The position numbers and the translations under genes were made by a program. 64,000 nucleotides of DNA from Flavisolibacter tropicus. Its GTDB lineage: Bacteria; Bacteroidota; Bacteroidia; Chitinophagales; Chitinophagaceae. The stretch spans positions 4,522,001 to 4,586,000 of the forward strand of contig NZ_CP011390.1 in assembly GCF_001644645.1 (NCBI RefSeq), given 5' to 3'. This document shows, piece by piece, positions 35,460-43,281 of this stretch. Position 1 is the stretch's first letter, and the number at the start of each line of letters is the position of its first letter. The notes beneath the pieces were generated by a model that saw nothing but the letters and a program-made list of their open reading frames with translations, made no database searches and was not told the DNA's origin.

Positions 35460-35655
35460 GCATATCGGTTTCTACGCTTAACGCAAAGAATGAAAAGGGA
35501 ATCAGGTGTAAATCCTGAGCTATCCCCGTAGCTGTAAGCTCCTTTACTTGTTTAATCTCCATGCCACTGTTGAAAAAAACGGGAAGGCCTTAAACAAGGG
35601 AGTAAGTCAGAAGACCTGCCGGTATCAAGTATTAAGTAACTACGCTTTCGGAGGA
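35460..35655 (+). promoter_or_regulatory. cobalamin (B12) riboswitch upstream of nrdB
   Basis: All conserved elements of the cobalamin aptamer appear in order: AGGGAATCAGGTGTAAATCC, CTATCCCCGTAGCTGTAAG, GCCACTG (the B12 box region), GGGAAGGCC, and AAGTCAGAAGACCTGCC. The ends TCTACGCTT and CTACGCTTTC flank it. Downstream, AAAGGCAT (35655-35662) can pair with ATGCCTTT (35677-35684), a candidate expression-platform hairpin before the nrdB ATG at 35747. When B12 binds, such riboswitches normally reduce expression of the genes below, here the class I ribonucleotide reductase. Confidence 0.93.
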
Positions 35656-35746
35656 AAGGCATGGTACTGGTAGTTTATGCCTTTACCGGCTTTACTCTCG
35701 GCACTATACTATTCACCCGCAGGTAAAATGCTCCAATTATTTTACT

Positions 35747-36718
35747 ATGCAACACAACAATGAAATTCTGTTGAAAGAAAACAAAGACCGCTTTGTTATT
35801 CTTCCTATCAATTATCCCAAGGTATGGGAGCACTACAAACGCCATGAAGCCAGTTTTTGGACCGCTGAAGAAATTGATCTTAGCAGTGATCTGAAAGACT
35901 GGGCGGCACTCAATGACGGAGAACGCCATTTTATATCGCACGTACTGGCTTTTTTTGCCGCCAGCGATGGTATTGTTAATGAAAATCTGGCCGTGAACTT
36001 CATGAGTGAAGTACAGTTGCCAGAAGCCCGCTGCTTCTATGGCTTCCAGATCATGATGGAAAACATTCATAGCGAAACCTATGCATTGCTCATTGATACC
36101 TACATTAAAGACCCGCAAGAAAAGCACAAACTCTTTCATGCTATAGATACGGTGCCCGCTGTAGCAAAGAAAGCAGAATGGGCGCTACGCTGGATCGAGA
36201 ATGGCACGTTTGCCCAGCGATTGGTAGCCTTTGCAGCTGTCGAAGGCATCTTCTTCAGTGGTAGCTTTTGTTCCATTTTCTGGTTAAAGAAAAGAGGCTT
36301 GATGCCCGGACTAACCTTCAGCAATGAACTGATCAGCAGAGATGAAGGGTTGCACTGCGAATTTGCTTGTTTACTCTATAGTATGCTTTCCAACAAACTG
36401 CCAGAAGAAGAAGTAAAAGCTATCATTGGTGATGCTGTTACTATTGAAAAGGAGTTTATTACAGAAGCCTTGCCTGTGGACCTGATTGGTATGAATGCAA
36501 AGTTGATGCAGCAATACATAGAGTTTGTGGCAGACAGATGGCTAACCGAATTGGGGTATTCAAAGATCTTCCACACAGCTAACCCTTTTGATTTTATGGA
36601 AATGATTTCCCTGCAGGGCAAGACTAATTTCTTTGAGAAGCGCGTTGGTGATTATCAAAAGGCTGGAGTTATGGCTAACAAAGATGCACAGGTATTCTCC
36701 ACTGATGATGATTTCTAA
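35747..36718 (+). CDS. nrdB: class I ribonucleotide reductase small subunit, eukaryote-like type
   Basis: The 323-aa subunit holds the di-iron site and tyrosyl radical that start nucleotide reduction. Visible ligands are D74 ([12 protein letters not shown]), E105 and H108 with radical Y112 (MENIHSETY), E in [12 protein letters not shown], and E/H in [11 protein letters not shown]. The sequence is closer to animal/yeast R2 than to E. coli NrdB, from [12 protein letters not shown] to the C-terminal docking tail FSTDDDF, and belongs to the NrdBe branch, which also occurs in Bacteroidota. It is controlled by the B12 riboswitch upstream and is followed by nrdA after 146 bases containing a strong hairpin. 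Confidence 0.97.
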   Translation: MQHNNEILLKENKDRFVILPINYPKVWEHYKRHEASFWTAEEIDLSSDLKDWAALNDGERHFISHVLAFFAASDGIVNENLAVNFMSEVQLPEARCFYGFQIMMENIHSETYALLIDTYIKDPQEKHKLFHAIDTVPAVAKKAEWALRWIENGTFAQRLVAFAAVEGIFFSGSFCSIFWLKKRGLMPGLTFSNELISRDEGLHCEFACLLYSMLSNKLPEEEVKAIIGDAVTIEKEFITEALPVDLIGMNAKLMQQYIEFVADRWLTELGYSKIFHTANPFDFMEMISLQGKTNFFEKRVGDYQKAGVMANKDAQVFSTDDDF

Positions 36719-36736
36719 TACGATTAGTTGTATCAA

Positions 36737-36799
36737 GGTCTGCCACGGTTACCAAGCAGTTTGCAAACAAGTAGTCACAGCTAAAAACCGTGGCAGACC
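36737..36799 (+). other. 14-bp stem hairpin between nrdB and nrdA
   Basis: GGTCTGCCACGGTT (36737-36750) and AACCGTGGCAGACC (36786-36799) are perfect complements separated by 35 bases. No U-run follows, so it is not a simple terminator; it may stabilise or process the nrdBA mRNA, or be a mobile palindromic repeat. Confidence 0.7.
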
Positions 36800-36864
36800 T
36801 CAACGCTATCAACTCTATGGTGAATACAAAAACTATTTTTAAACAGCTTCTAAAAGATTAAATC

Positions 36865-39249
36865 ATGTTCGTTATAAAAAGAAATGGTAAGAGCGAGTCG
36901 GTAAAGTTTGATAAGGTTACTGCCAGAATCGAAAAACTATCTTATGTTTTAAGTTCATTGGTAAACATACACGAGGTGGCAAAGAAAACAATTGAAGGAA
37001 TCTATGATGGTGTTCCTACTACACAGCTGGATAATCTGGCTGCTGAAACGGCCGCTTCGTTAACCACCATACATCCCGATTATGCACGGTTGGCATCGCG
37101 CATTGCTATTAGCAATTTGCATAAGAACACCACCAAGCGTTTTTCTGCTACCATGCGTAAACTGCATCAATATACCGATGCCACTACCGGAAAGAAAATG
37201 CCGCTGATTGCAGATGATGTTATGCAGATTATCGAAGATCATGCCGACCTGCTTGATAGTACCATCATTTATGACCGGGATTATGCCTTTGATTATTTCG
37301 GTTTTAAAACATTAGAAAAGTCCTACCTGTTGCGTATTGACAACAAAGTGGTAGAACGCCCGCAACATATGTATATGCGAGTGGCTTTAGGAATACACAA
37401 GGAAGATATTGAAGAGGCTATTAATACATATCATCTGATGAGCGAAAGATGGTTTACGCATGCTACACCTACTTTATTTAATGCCGGTACACCCAAGCCT
37501 CAAATGAGTAGTTGCTTTTTACTAACGATGAAAGACGATAGCATTGATGGCATTTACGATACCTTGAAGCAGACAGCCAAGATCTCTCAAAGCGCAGGAG
37601 GTATTGGATTGGCCATTCATAACGTCAGGGCAACAGGAAGTTATATCAGTGGCACTAATGGTACAAGTAATGGTATTATTCCTATGCTGCGTGTGTTTAA
37701 CGATACGGCACGCTATGTAGACCAGGGTGGGGGAAAGCGCAAAGGAGCCTTTGCTATTTATTTAGAGCCCTGGCATGCCGATGTGTTTGAGTTTTTGGAT
37801 TTACGAAAAAATCATGGCAAAGAGGAACTCCGTGCCAGGGATTTATTTTATGCTCTTTGGATATCAGACCTGTTTATGAAACGGGTGGAAGCAGATGGTA
37901 ATTGGAGTTTGTTTTGTCCGAATGAAGCGCCGGGCTTAAGTGAGTGTTGGGGAGAAGAATTTGAAGTCTTGTATGAACGATATGAGCGTGAAGGGCGGGC
38001 GAAGAGAACCATTAAAGCACAGGAGTTGTGGTTTGCTATCCTGGAATCACAGATTGAAACGGGAACGCCTTATATGCTGTATAAAGATGCGGCCAATAGT
38101 AAGAGCAATCAGCAGAATTTGGGTACTATTAAAAGCAGTAACCTGTGTACAGAGATCATGGAATATACGAGTGCCGATGAAGTGGCCGTTTGTAATCTGG
38201 CTTCTATTGCATTGCCGCGTTTTGTAGTAGATGGCCAATTTGATCATCAAAAATTATTTGAAGTCACTTACCAAGCCACGCGAAACCTGAATAAAATAAT
38301 CGACAATAATTATTACCCTATTGAAGAAGCAAGGAATTCTAATCTTAGGCACCGGCCTATAGGTTTGGGCGTTCAGGGCTTGGCAGATGTATTTATTTTA
38401 CTACGCCTTCCTTTTGAAAGTGAATTGGCCAAAATGCTGAACCAAAACATTTTTGAGACCATCTACTTTGCAGCTATGACGGCCAGCAAGGATCTGGCAA
38501 AAGTGTCTGGACCTTATGAAACATTTGCAGGTTCGCCGGTATCGAAAGGTATTTTCCAGTTTGATATGTGGGGTGTAACACCTACCAATCGTTGGGACTG
38601 GGCAGCCTTGAAAGATGAAGTAAAGCAGTACGGTGTCAGGAACTCCTTGCTGGTGGCACCCATGCCAACAGCGTCAACCTCACAAATACTAGGCAACAAT
38701 GAATGCTTTGAGCCTTATACGTCTAATATTTATACAAGGAGAGTATTAAGCGGTGAGTTTATTGTGGTAAACAAACACTTGTTGAATGACCTGGTAGAAC
38801 TGGGTTTATGGAATAATGATATGAAGAACCGAATTATTGCAGCGAATGGTTCCATTCAACACATACCAGAAATACCTGCCAGTATAAAAGAACTCTATAA
38901 AACAGTTTGGGAAATAAAACAGCGAAGCATTATTGATATGGCTGCCGATAGAGGTGCCTTTATTTGTCAATCGCAGTCGTTGAATTTATTTATAGATACC
39001 CCTACCACATCAAAACTTACGTCTATGCATTTTTATGCGTGGAAGAAAGGATTAAAAACGGGTATGTATTACCTGCGTACACAAGCTGCGGCGCAAGCCG
39101 TACAGTTTACAGTACAGAAGCAGACAGAACAACAGCCTGCTGCCTCACAGATTCAAGTGAAGGATCCTATGGTTATAGCTGAAGGAGATGCGCAAACAGA
39201 TGGAGCCACATGCAGTATGCAGGATGGTTGTATCAGTTGCGGTTCTTAA
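36865..39249 (+). CDS. nrdA: class I ribonucleotide reductase large subunit
   Basis: The 794-aa catalytic subunit reduces ribonucleoside diphosphates to deoxy forms. An ATP-cone opens the protein (about 1-90, [18 protein letters not shown]). Active-site residues are C217 (MSSCFLL), N426/C428/E430 (SNLCTEI) and C443 (VAVCNLAS); the C-terminal thiol pair that re-reduces the site is C789 and C792 (GCISCGS). The ATP-cone means activity should be switched off by dATP. It pairs with NrdB upstream; both lie under the cobalamin riboswitch. A terminator follows directly. Confidence 0.97.
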   Translation: MFVIKRNGKSESVKFDKVTARIEKLSYVLSSLVNIHEVAKKTIEGIYDGVPTTQLDNLAAETAASLTTIHPDYARLASRIAISNLHKNTTKRFSATMRKLHQYTDATTGKKMPLIADDVMQIIEDHADLLDSTIIYDRDYAFDYFGFKTLEKSYLLRIDNKVVERPQHMYMRVALGIHKEDIEEAINTYHLMSERWFTHATPTLFNAGTPKPQMSSCFLLTMKDDSIDGIYDTLKQTAKISQSAGGIGLAIHNVRATGSYISGTNGTSNGIIPMLRVFNDTARYVDQGGGKRKGAFAIYLEPWHADVFEFLDLRKNHGKEELRARDLFYALWISDLFMKRVEADGNWSLFCPNEAPGLSECWGEEFEVLYERYEREGRAKRTIKAQELWFAILESQIETGTPYMLYKDAANSKSNQQNLGTIKSSNLCTEIMEYTSADEVAVCNLASIALPRFVVDGQFDHQKLFEVTYQATRNLNKIIDNNYYPIEEARNSNLRHRPIGLGVQGLADVFILLRLPFESELAKMLNQNIFETIYFAAMTASKDLAKVSGPYETFAGSPVSKGIFQFDMWGVTPTNRWDWAALKDEVKQYGVRNSLLVAPMPTASTSQILGNNECFEPYTSNIYTRRVLSGEFIVVNKHLLNDLVELGLWNNDMKNRIIAANGSIQHIPEIPASIKELYKTVWEIKQRSIIDMAADRGAFICQSQSLNLFIDTPTTSKLTSMHFYAWKKGLKTGMYYLRTQAAAQAVQFTVQKQTEQQPAASQIQVKDPMVIAEGDAQTDGATCSMQDGCISCGS

Positions 39250-39257
39250 AATACGCT

Positions 39258-39294
39258 AACCTGCCATGCTTATGTAAAAGAAGCCTGGCAGGTT
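39258..39294. terminator. terminator after nrdA
   Basis: AACCTGCCA / TGGCAGGTT with inner GCTT/AAGC pairs, directly after the nrdA stop codon, before the convergent HAD gene. Confidence 0.8.
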
Positions 39295-39318
39295 TCTAAT
39301 TAGTTACGTACAGTAGTT

Positions 39319-39939
39319 TTATATAAAACGGTTAAGTTCTTTAAAGTCAGAAATTTTATTGGTGGCGTTGTAGGTTGGATACCGGTTAAACTTATCATAG
39401 AGTACTGTGTCAATGCCCAGTTCGGTTCCAGCTTTTATTTCAGACTCGGGATCATCACCCACCACTAACGCGTCAGAAGGGGTAAGGTTGTATCGTTGTA
39501 AAATATCTGCAAATACGGTCTTCTTTGTTCGTTCACCCGTATTAGGATCAACAATATGTATTTCTTTGAAATCCTGTTCAATGCCCATATTCTTGATCTT
39601 GCTGGTCTGTAAATTTTTAAAGCCTGTTGTGACTAGAAATCGATCTGCTGGTAATTGTTTTATTTCATGGTAATCCGGAAAAACATCGATCGGCTCATTG
39701 TACGTAAGGCCTTGTAACAGCTGTGTTGTCGTTTGCAAAAAGGAATGATCAAACTGGTATCGTCGCACTACTACCTGGAAAGGTTCACGCATAACGGCAT
39801 CTTTGATTTCAGTAATTTGATGAGCTGGCAGTCCGCTTGCATCTATCTGTTGAAAAAGGGAGGCAAACAACTTTTCTCCAATAGAGGCAACCGAATAAAT
39901 AGTATTATCCAAGTCGAGAATAATTGCTTTCTTGGCCAT
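39319..39939 (-). CDS. HAD-family hydrolase
   Basis: The 206-aa protein has the haloacid dehalogenase-type motifs: DLDNT (residues 9-13) with the nucleophilic Asp, a Thr in VTTGF, Lys in NLQTSKIK, and DD in VGDDPESEIKAG. A small helical cap (about 18-90) places it in subfamily I. Such proteins are usually phosphatases of small metabolites; the substrate is unknown. Cytoplasmic, alone, convergent with nrdA. Confidence 0.88.
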   Translation of the reverse strand: MAKKAIILDLDNTIYSVASIGEKLFASLFQQIDASGLPAHQITEIKDAVMREPFQVVVRRYQFDHSFLQTTTQLLQGLTYNEPIDVFPDYHEIKQLPADRFLVTTGFKNLQTSKIKNMGIEQDFKEIHIVDPNTGERTKKTVFADILQRYNLTPSDALVVGDDPESEIKAGTELGIDTVLYDKFNRYPTYNATNKISDFKELNRFI

Positions 39940-40078
39940 TTTATCTATTGTATGATAAGGATGTAAAGTTAAATCTGTTGCTCAGAAAATGCTTTATTGT
40001 ATCTGCTCTATGAAAGGTTTTGACTTTGTATTCCCTTTAAGTAATCGATCTTTGCTGCTTTAAGAAGAAGCGAAAGAA

Positions 40079-40594
40079 ATGATATCGATTGTAAAGGCAC
40101 AAGTGGCAGATGCTCCCTTACTGGCACATATCGGGAGACTATCTTTTATTGAATCGCATGGTCGTAGCGCTACGCCAACTGTCATCGACGAGTATGTAAA
40201 CGATAAGTTTAACTTGGAGGTGATGCAGCAAGAGTTGCGTGACTTTGCTAATATTTATTACATCATTTATCACAATGAGCAGCCAGCCGGCTATTCAAAG
40301 ATCATTTTTGACGCTAAACATCCAAATATCTCACTTCCACATGTAACCAAGCTGGAACGACTTTATTTGCTGGAAGCTTTCTACGAGTTAAGGCTGGGCG
40401 CTGAACTAACGCAATTTAATATCGACCTCTCTAAAGAGCATCATCAGAATGGTATGTGGCTGTTTGTCTGGACAGAAAATGAAAGAGCGCTGCGCTTTTA
40501 TAAAAAGATGGGTTTTCAGGCTATAGGTAATTTTGATTTTAAACTTACCGACGCGCATGCCAATCCTAATTATCAGATGTTACTTACATATTGA
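40079..40594 (+). CDS. GNAT-family N-acetyltransferase
   Basis: The 171-aa protein matches the GNAT fold: IVKAQVADAPLLAHIGRL at the start, the strand KLERLYLLEAFYELRLGAEL that includes the acetyl-CoA loop region, and the closing WTENERALRFYKKMGFQAIG, a diagnostic C-terminal motif. It transfers an acetyl group from acetyl-CoA to an amine, but the acceptor cannot be told. The canonical Q/RxxGxG/A loop is weak (RLGAE). It stands alone. Confidence 0.85.
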   Translation: MISIVKAQVADAPLLAHIGRLSFIESHGRSATPTVIDEYVNDKFNLEVMQQELRDFANIYYIIYHNEQPAGYSKIIFDAKHPNISLPHVTKLERLYLLEAFYELRLGAELTQFNIDLSKEHHQNGMWLFVWTENERALRFYKKMGFQAIGNFDFKLTDAHANPNYQMLLTY

Positions 40595-40762
40595 TCAGCT
40601 GCATGTTTTCGTAAGCGTTTGTCATTAGTAGTTATCAATAAACCAAATCTGTTTCTATAACGCTGGTACTTTACAAACCGGGTTCTTCTAATTAATTTTA
40701 GAGTACAAATTCATTGCCTTAGAGGAAAGGGTCTTTTGGTGTTCTATACTAAAATGATCAAA

Positions 40763-41857
40763 ATGAAGCAGTACTATCTCTTGTTGATTGTATTACTGTT
40801 TGTTAACTGCAATCTGAAACAGACAAAGCATCCGCTAGCTGAAGCGGATAGTGATTGGACGCTCCTTGGTTTTGTCAAAATGGACCGGCTTAATCCGATT
40901 TTGCAACCCGATTCTACTTCTACTTTTTATTGCCCTATAAGTCGCAAAGGTGTTCAGTGGGAAGCAAGAAATGTATTAAATCCTGCCGCGGTAGTAAGAG
41001 AAGGAAAGGTCTATATGCTCTACCGGGCGCAGGATCAGGCCATGACGTCACGTTTAGGGTTAGCTGTTAGTGATGATGGTTTGCATTTTAAAAAAGAGCG
41101 CTGGCCCGTGTTGTTTCCTCAAAGCGATAGTTTGAAAAAGTATGAATGGAAAGGCGGTGTTGAAGATCCCCGTATTGTAGAGCGGGAAGATGGCATGTAT
41201 ATTCTTACCTACACTGCCTACGATGGTAAAACAGCCCGGCTTTGCCTGGCCACTTCTTCTGATCTAAAGTCGTGGACAAAGCATGGGTTAGTGATTCGCG
41301 GCGAACAGTATAAAAACCTATGGTCGAAGTCAGGCGCTATCCTGGCCCGGTTGCAAGGCAATCGGGTAGTGGCTGCCAAGGTAAAAGGCAAATACTGGAT
41401 GTATTTTGGTGATAGCAATATTTTTATGGCTACTTCTGATGATCTCATTCATTGGGAGGTGGCTACCAGTGAAGAAAGCAAACAGATGGTGCCTGTACTT
41501 AATCCACGTCCAGGTTATTTCGATAGTAGGCTGGTAGAACCAGGCCCTTTTGCGCTCTTGTACAAAGGAGGCATCCTGCTTATCTATAATGGCAGTAATG
41601 CGGCTAATTATAATGACAGGGCAAAGCCGCGCTTTGCATACAGCGCCGGACAAGCTTTATTTGATAGCAGTATGCCTTATCGATTGGTTAAGCGTATGGA
41701 TATGCCTTTTATTTTCCCCGACAGGTCTTATGAGCGAACAGGCGAAGTGAATGAAGTCTGCTTTGTTGAAGGATTGGTATACTTTCAAAACCGGTGGCTG
41801 CTTTATTATGGAACAGCCGATTCAAAGATTGCTGTGGCAATAAAAGAAGAGGGATAA
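40763..41857 (+). CDS. GH130-family beta-propeller, putative lipoprotein
   Basis: From the ATG at 40763 the protein has 364 residues and a short hydrophobic export signal ending VNC (MKQYYLLLIVLLFVNC), probably lipidated. Two further ATGs lie upstream in frame. The body (about 35-360) is the five-bladed GH130 fold, with the family's WEARNVLNPAAVV entry, GGVEDPRIV, and RLVEPGPFAL stretches where catalytic acids reside. GH130 contains mannoside phosphorylases and related hydrolases; a periplasmic lipoprotein is more likely a hydrolase than a phosphorylase. No PUL partners are adjacent. Confidence 0.8.
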   Translation: MKQYYLLLIVLLFVNCNLKQTKHPLAEADSDWTLLGFVKMDRLNPILQPDSTSTFYCPISRKGVQWEARNVLNPAAVVREGKVYMLYRAQDQAMTSRLGLAVSDDGLHFKKERWPVLFPQSDSLKKYEWKGGVEDPRIVEREDGMYILTYTAYDGKTARLCLATSSDLKSWTKHGLVIRGEQYKNLWSKSGAILARLQGNRVVAAKVKGKYWMYFGDSNIFMATSDDLIHWEVATSEESKQMVPVLNPRPGYFDSRLVEPGPFALLYKGGILLIYNGSNAANYNDRAKPRFAYSAGQALFDSSMPYRLVKRMDMPFIFPDRSYERTGEVNEVCFVEGLVYFQNRWLLYYGTADSKIAVAIKEEG

Positions 41858-41887
41858 GTATAACCGTTTTACCTCTTCCATACGCCA

Positions 41888-41895
41888 TACCTTTG
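41888..41895 (+). promoter_or_regulatory. candidate -7 promoter box
   Basis: TACCTTTG fits TAnnTTTG and lies 11 bases before the ATG at 41907, in the short gap after the GH130 gene. Confidence 0.45.
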
Positions 41896-41906
41896 TAGCA
41901 GCAATT

Positions 41907-42305
41907 ATGAATAAGCTATTTACCAAACGCACTGCCAGTTACTGCATCCTTATTACATTATCGCTGATTGTGCTATTTCACCTTCTGGTTTTGGTCAGTA
42001 TTGTGCCTTTCCAAATTGTTTGGGGTGGACGGCTAACCAATCATTCGCAAATGGTGCGATTTGAAATGATATCGATTGCGATCAATCTGATAATGCTTGC
42101 TGTTGTTGCTATCCATACTGGTATTTTAAAACTTCGCATTAAGCCTTTGCTGATCTATATTGTTTTATGGTGTATGGGTGGTCTCTTTCTCTTGAATACT
42201 ATAGGCAATTTGTTATCTATAAATACTTTTGAAAAAATGGTATTTACCCCATTAACGCTGCTACTATCCATCTGTTGCTTTCGCTTAGCGTTGGATAAGC
42301 AATAA
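41907..42305 (+). CDS. four-helix membrane protein of unknown function
   Basis: The 132-aa protein is almost entirely hydrophobic, with helices at about 13-35, 49-68, 78-97 and 108-128, so both ends face the same side, probably the cytoplasm. No family, conserved charged site or transport motif was recognised. A -7 promoter box just upstream suggests that it has its own transcript despite following the GH130 gene closely. Confidence 0.6.
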   Translation: MNKLFTKRTASYCILITLSLIVLFHLLVLVSIVPFQIVWGGRLTNHSQMVRFEMISIAINLIMLAVVAIHTGILKLRIKPLLIYIVLWCMGGLFLLNTIGNLLSINTFEKMVFTPLTLLLSICCFRLALDKQ

Positions 42306-42516
42306 AAGAAATAATAATTGATTAGGAACCTAGTATTCAATAAATGTTTTGATTGCCATGAAATATAGCGGATTACACCTTTCAACTTCTCATATCACTA
42401 TGGCAGCTGGTTAGCAAGTTTCTTTTCTACTCATCAGTTTAGTACAATGCATCATATCTAGCCCACTCAGAACAACAAAAAGGCGCTGTTTTTGTGCGAA
42501 TAATAAAAACGATGTT

Positions 42517-42999
42517 ATGGCTTACCCAAACCTGACTTTGATTGGCGCTTTGCGTCAGGCTGCTAAACAATTAAGAGAAGGCGCTCACTATGCCTGGGGC
42601 CATCATGGAGCTTGTAATTGTGGCCATTTATTGCAGGTAGTTACGCATTTATCAAAAGAAGAGATACTAAAGCATGCTCATACCGGTATTGGTGAATGGA
42701 CAGAAATTGCAGAAGATTATTGCGAAGTAACCAGCGCACCGGCTTACTTGCTTATTGGTAAATTGGAAGCAATTGGGCTTACGCCTACTGATATTCATTG
42801 CCTAGAATACCTAAAAGACCGGGCAGTGTTGGAACGCTTGCCTGGTGGTTTTCAATGGCTGCAAAAGAATAAGGGGGAAGATGTAATTCTTTACTTTGAA
42901 ACGTTCGCTAATTTGTTGGAAGAACAATTGCTAAAATATATTGATCTGCCTGAAGTGAATACGCTGCAACATAGCGCCCTGAGGCAGTCCGTTTCGTGA
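42517..42999 (+). CDS. conserved-looking protein with HHGACNCGH motif, unknown function
   Basis: The 160-aa soluble protein contains a His/Cys cluster WGHHGACNCGH at about residues 27-37 and further His/Cys at HAHTG and EDYCEV, an arrangement that could bind a metal. The rest is mostly helical. The frame starts at a well-placed ATG and codon use is like the neighbours. I do not recognise the family. It is followed by palindromic repeats and a terminator hairpin. Confidence 0.6.
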   Translation: MAYPNLTLIGALRQAAKQLREGAHYAWGHHGACNCGHLLQVVTHLSKEEILKHAHTGIGEWTEIAEDYCEVTSAPAYLLIGKLEAIGLTPTDIHCLEYLKDRAVLERLPGGFQWLQKNKGEDVILYFETFANLLEEQLLKYIDLPEVNTLQHSALRQSVS

Positions 43000-43011
43000 A
43001 AAAAAACCTGC

Positions 43012-43066
43012 CTCCGAAGGGGGGAAGGCCCTCCTAAATCCTCCCGAAGGGAGGACTTAGCTGCCG
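43012..43066. repeat. palindromic repeat units with CCTTCGGGG-type core, copies 1-2
   Basis: Two units in inverted orientation: CTCCGAAGGGGGGAAGGCCC and CCTCCCGAAGGGAGGACTTA. Read on the minus strand they match the TCCCCCTTCGGGGGA...AGGGGGCC pattern seen at 43190-43285 and at the right end of the insertion at 47367-47391. Confidence 0.7.
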
Positions 43067-43100
43067 CACAGCACCAGAAGATTATAGAGTAATATATAAC

Positions 43101-43128
43101 AAAAGCACTCCTTCAGTGGAGTGCTTTT
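43101..43128. terminator. terminator hairpin, AAAAGCACTCC family, copy 4
   Basis: Perfect stem AAAAGCACTCC / GGAGTGCTTTT plus T-run, between the convergent 160-aa and Tricorn-like genes. Confidence 0.85.
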
Positions 43129-43189
43129 TTGTTTATTGCTCTAATTGTAAAAGTAAAGTATCGTGGCAAAGCTGGCCTCTGTGCGACGG

Positions 43190-43281
43190 TATTCTCCTCT
43201 TTCGGGGGAGTTAGAGGGGGCCGGTCTCCTCCCCTTCGGGGAGGCCGGGTGGGGCCTTACCCTTCCGGGGACAGGGGGCCG
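43190..43281. repeat. three tandem palindromic units (CCCCTTCGGGG core)
   Basis: Three successive units, each a TTCGGGG-type palindrome followed by a G-run and GGCC: CTTTCGGGGGAGTTAGAGGG, then CTCCCCTTCGGGGAGGCCGG, then CCTTCCGGGGACAGGGGGCC. The last runs up to the stop codon of the Tricorn-like gene. The same unit flanks the DUF559 insertion at 46846-47391. Confidence 0.75.

Noticed and set aside
35650..35660. GGAGG after the riboswitch as the nrdB ribosome-binding site
   Set aside because: It lies about 95 bases before the nrdB ATG, and is part of a small TTTC-GGAG-GAAA hairpin at the aptamer's end.
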